Assembly: GCA_020226215.1 (NCBI GenBank)
Contig: CM035227.1
Coordinates: forward strand, 108,979,732 to 109,043,731
Direction of reading: 5' to 3'
DNA: 64,000 bases
Source of the DNA: Sindora glabra
Lineage: Eukaryota > Streptophyta > Magnoliopsida > Fabales > Fabaceae
Below, one piece after another: positions 63,240 to 64,000 of this stretch. Within the stretch, counting starts at the first letter, position 1. Every line of letters begins with the position of its first letter. Under the pieces are notes generated by a model. It worked only from the letters and a program-made list of their open reading frames with translations. It did not search any database and had not been told where the DNA came from. Position numbers and translations under genes: made by a program.

Positions 63240-64000
63240 GGATACCCAAAGAACAAGAAAATAAAAAGGCATCAATTAACAACCAAGGACCCAAAAAGAT
63301 CTAGGCATCTAAGAAAATTCAATTCTTAGTCATAGGTATATGCTAAATTTGCAATCAAGAAAGATGATTGGTTTTTAGATAATGGATGTTCAAGACATAT
63401 AATGGCAAATCAAAGTAAGTTCACTTTCCTTAAGCCTATCAATGATGGCTTCATCACCTTTGGAGATAATACTCAATGCAAAATCACTAGTATAGGTAAG
63501 ATATGTATACGACTCATCATTATTGATAATGTTAGCTTGGTTAATGGTTTCAAACATAATCTTTTGAGCATAGGCCAACTTTGTGATAAAGATTACAAAA
63601 TAATTTTTGAATCATCACATTGCTTTATTTAAGATAAAAGGAAAAATAAATTTTGTTTCCAAAGAAAGTTGATAATGTTCATGTTTCAAATTTGTAAGAT
63701 ATACTTCCAAAATCTTTTAAATGTCTTACATTAATTAATGATGAAATTTAGCTATGGCATAGAAAACTTGATCATGTTAATATGTCACATTTCAAATCTT
63801 TCAAAGAAAGATCTTGTCATAAGTTTTCCAAAAATTAGTTTTGATGAAAATCATATATGTGATGCATGTTAACAAGGCAAAAAAATGAAGTCACCTTTCT
63901 AACTATTAATATGGTCTCTACATCAAGATTTTTGGAACTTATACATATGGATTTATTTAGACCACCTAAAACTTTAAGCATTTAAGGTAAGAGGTATGGT
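63240..64000 (+). pseudogene. Copia protease, GAG-pre-integrase and start of integrase, truncated by the window edge
   Basis: A GPKKI linker precedes the aspartic protease. Its active-site block reads WFLDNGCSRHIMANQSKF at 63369-63422, with Asn in place of the usual Ser of D-S-G. It continues through FGDNTQCKITSIGKI and NGFKHNLLSIGQLCDKDYKI (to about 63600). The pre-integrase motif LWHRKLDHVNMSHFKS begins at about 63752, and the integrase domain starts near 63930 (FLELIHMDLFRPPKT). Stops interrupt the reading at several points, including about 63631 and 63869. The remainder of pol lies beyond the window. Confidence 0.85.

Overview
The window is AT-rich plant nuclear DNA. It holds one intact spliced gene inside a thick layer of old, nested LTR retrotransposons. 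The gene is a tonoplast sugar transporter with plant GT-AG introns. The repeats are plant Copia and Gypsy elements, a Stowaway MITE and an hAT-type MITE. A eudicot is likely, but the sequence alone does not name the species. No rRNA, tRNA, CRISPR or prokaryotic feature was recognised.

Layout. 1-17.1 kb is layered retrotransposon debris: a Gypsy LTR fragment, a Copia integrase/RT remnant, a minus-strand Gypsy LTR, a solo LTR (5252-9735) that carries its own 1.45-kb insertion, and further LTR-like DNA. 17.1-25.0 kb is the gene island: a five-exon minus-strand gene (17557-23711) encoding a 735-residue TMT/TST-type vacuolar monosaccharide transporter, with its leader and upstream DNA. 25.0-28.2 kb is very AT-rich and holds three small DNA-transposon-like elements: Stowaway (25001-25314), a long inverted-repeat foldback (25664-26165) and an hAT MITE (27676-28156) with a perfect 8-bp target duplication.

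28.9-52.7 kb starts with a Tat-lineage Gypsy PR-RT fragment. This is cut by a three-LTR tandem Gypsy array (LTR-internal-LTR-internal-LTR, 30093-52708). Its internals show gag, a zinc knuckle and protease but no recognisable RT or integrase. At least four later LTR insertions sit inside it. 52.7-60.2 kb holds a deleted minus-strand Copia pol, a decayed 130/270-bp tandem repeat field, two minus-strand LTRs and a Copia LTR with its primer-binding site. 60.2-64 kb is a plus-strand Copia element (LTR, TATA box, PBS, gag, protease, start of integrase) that runs off the window.

Only the sugar transporter looks functional. All retroelement coding regions carry stops or frameshifts. The nesting order can be read from interrupted elements and target-site duplications. 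I found no convincing new molecular system. The items most worth checking are the three-LTR array, the cluster of palindromic W-box-like motifs inside one LTR, and the tandem repeat field.
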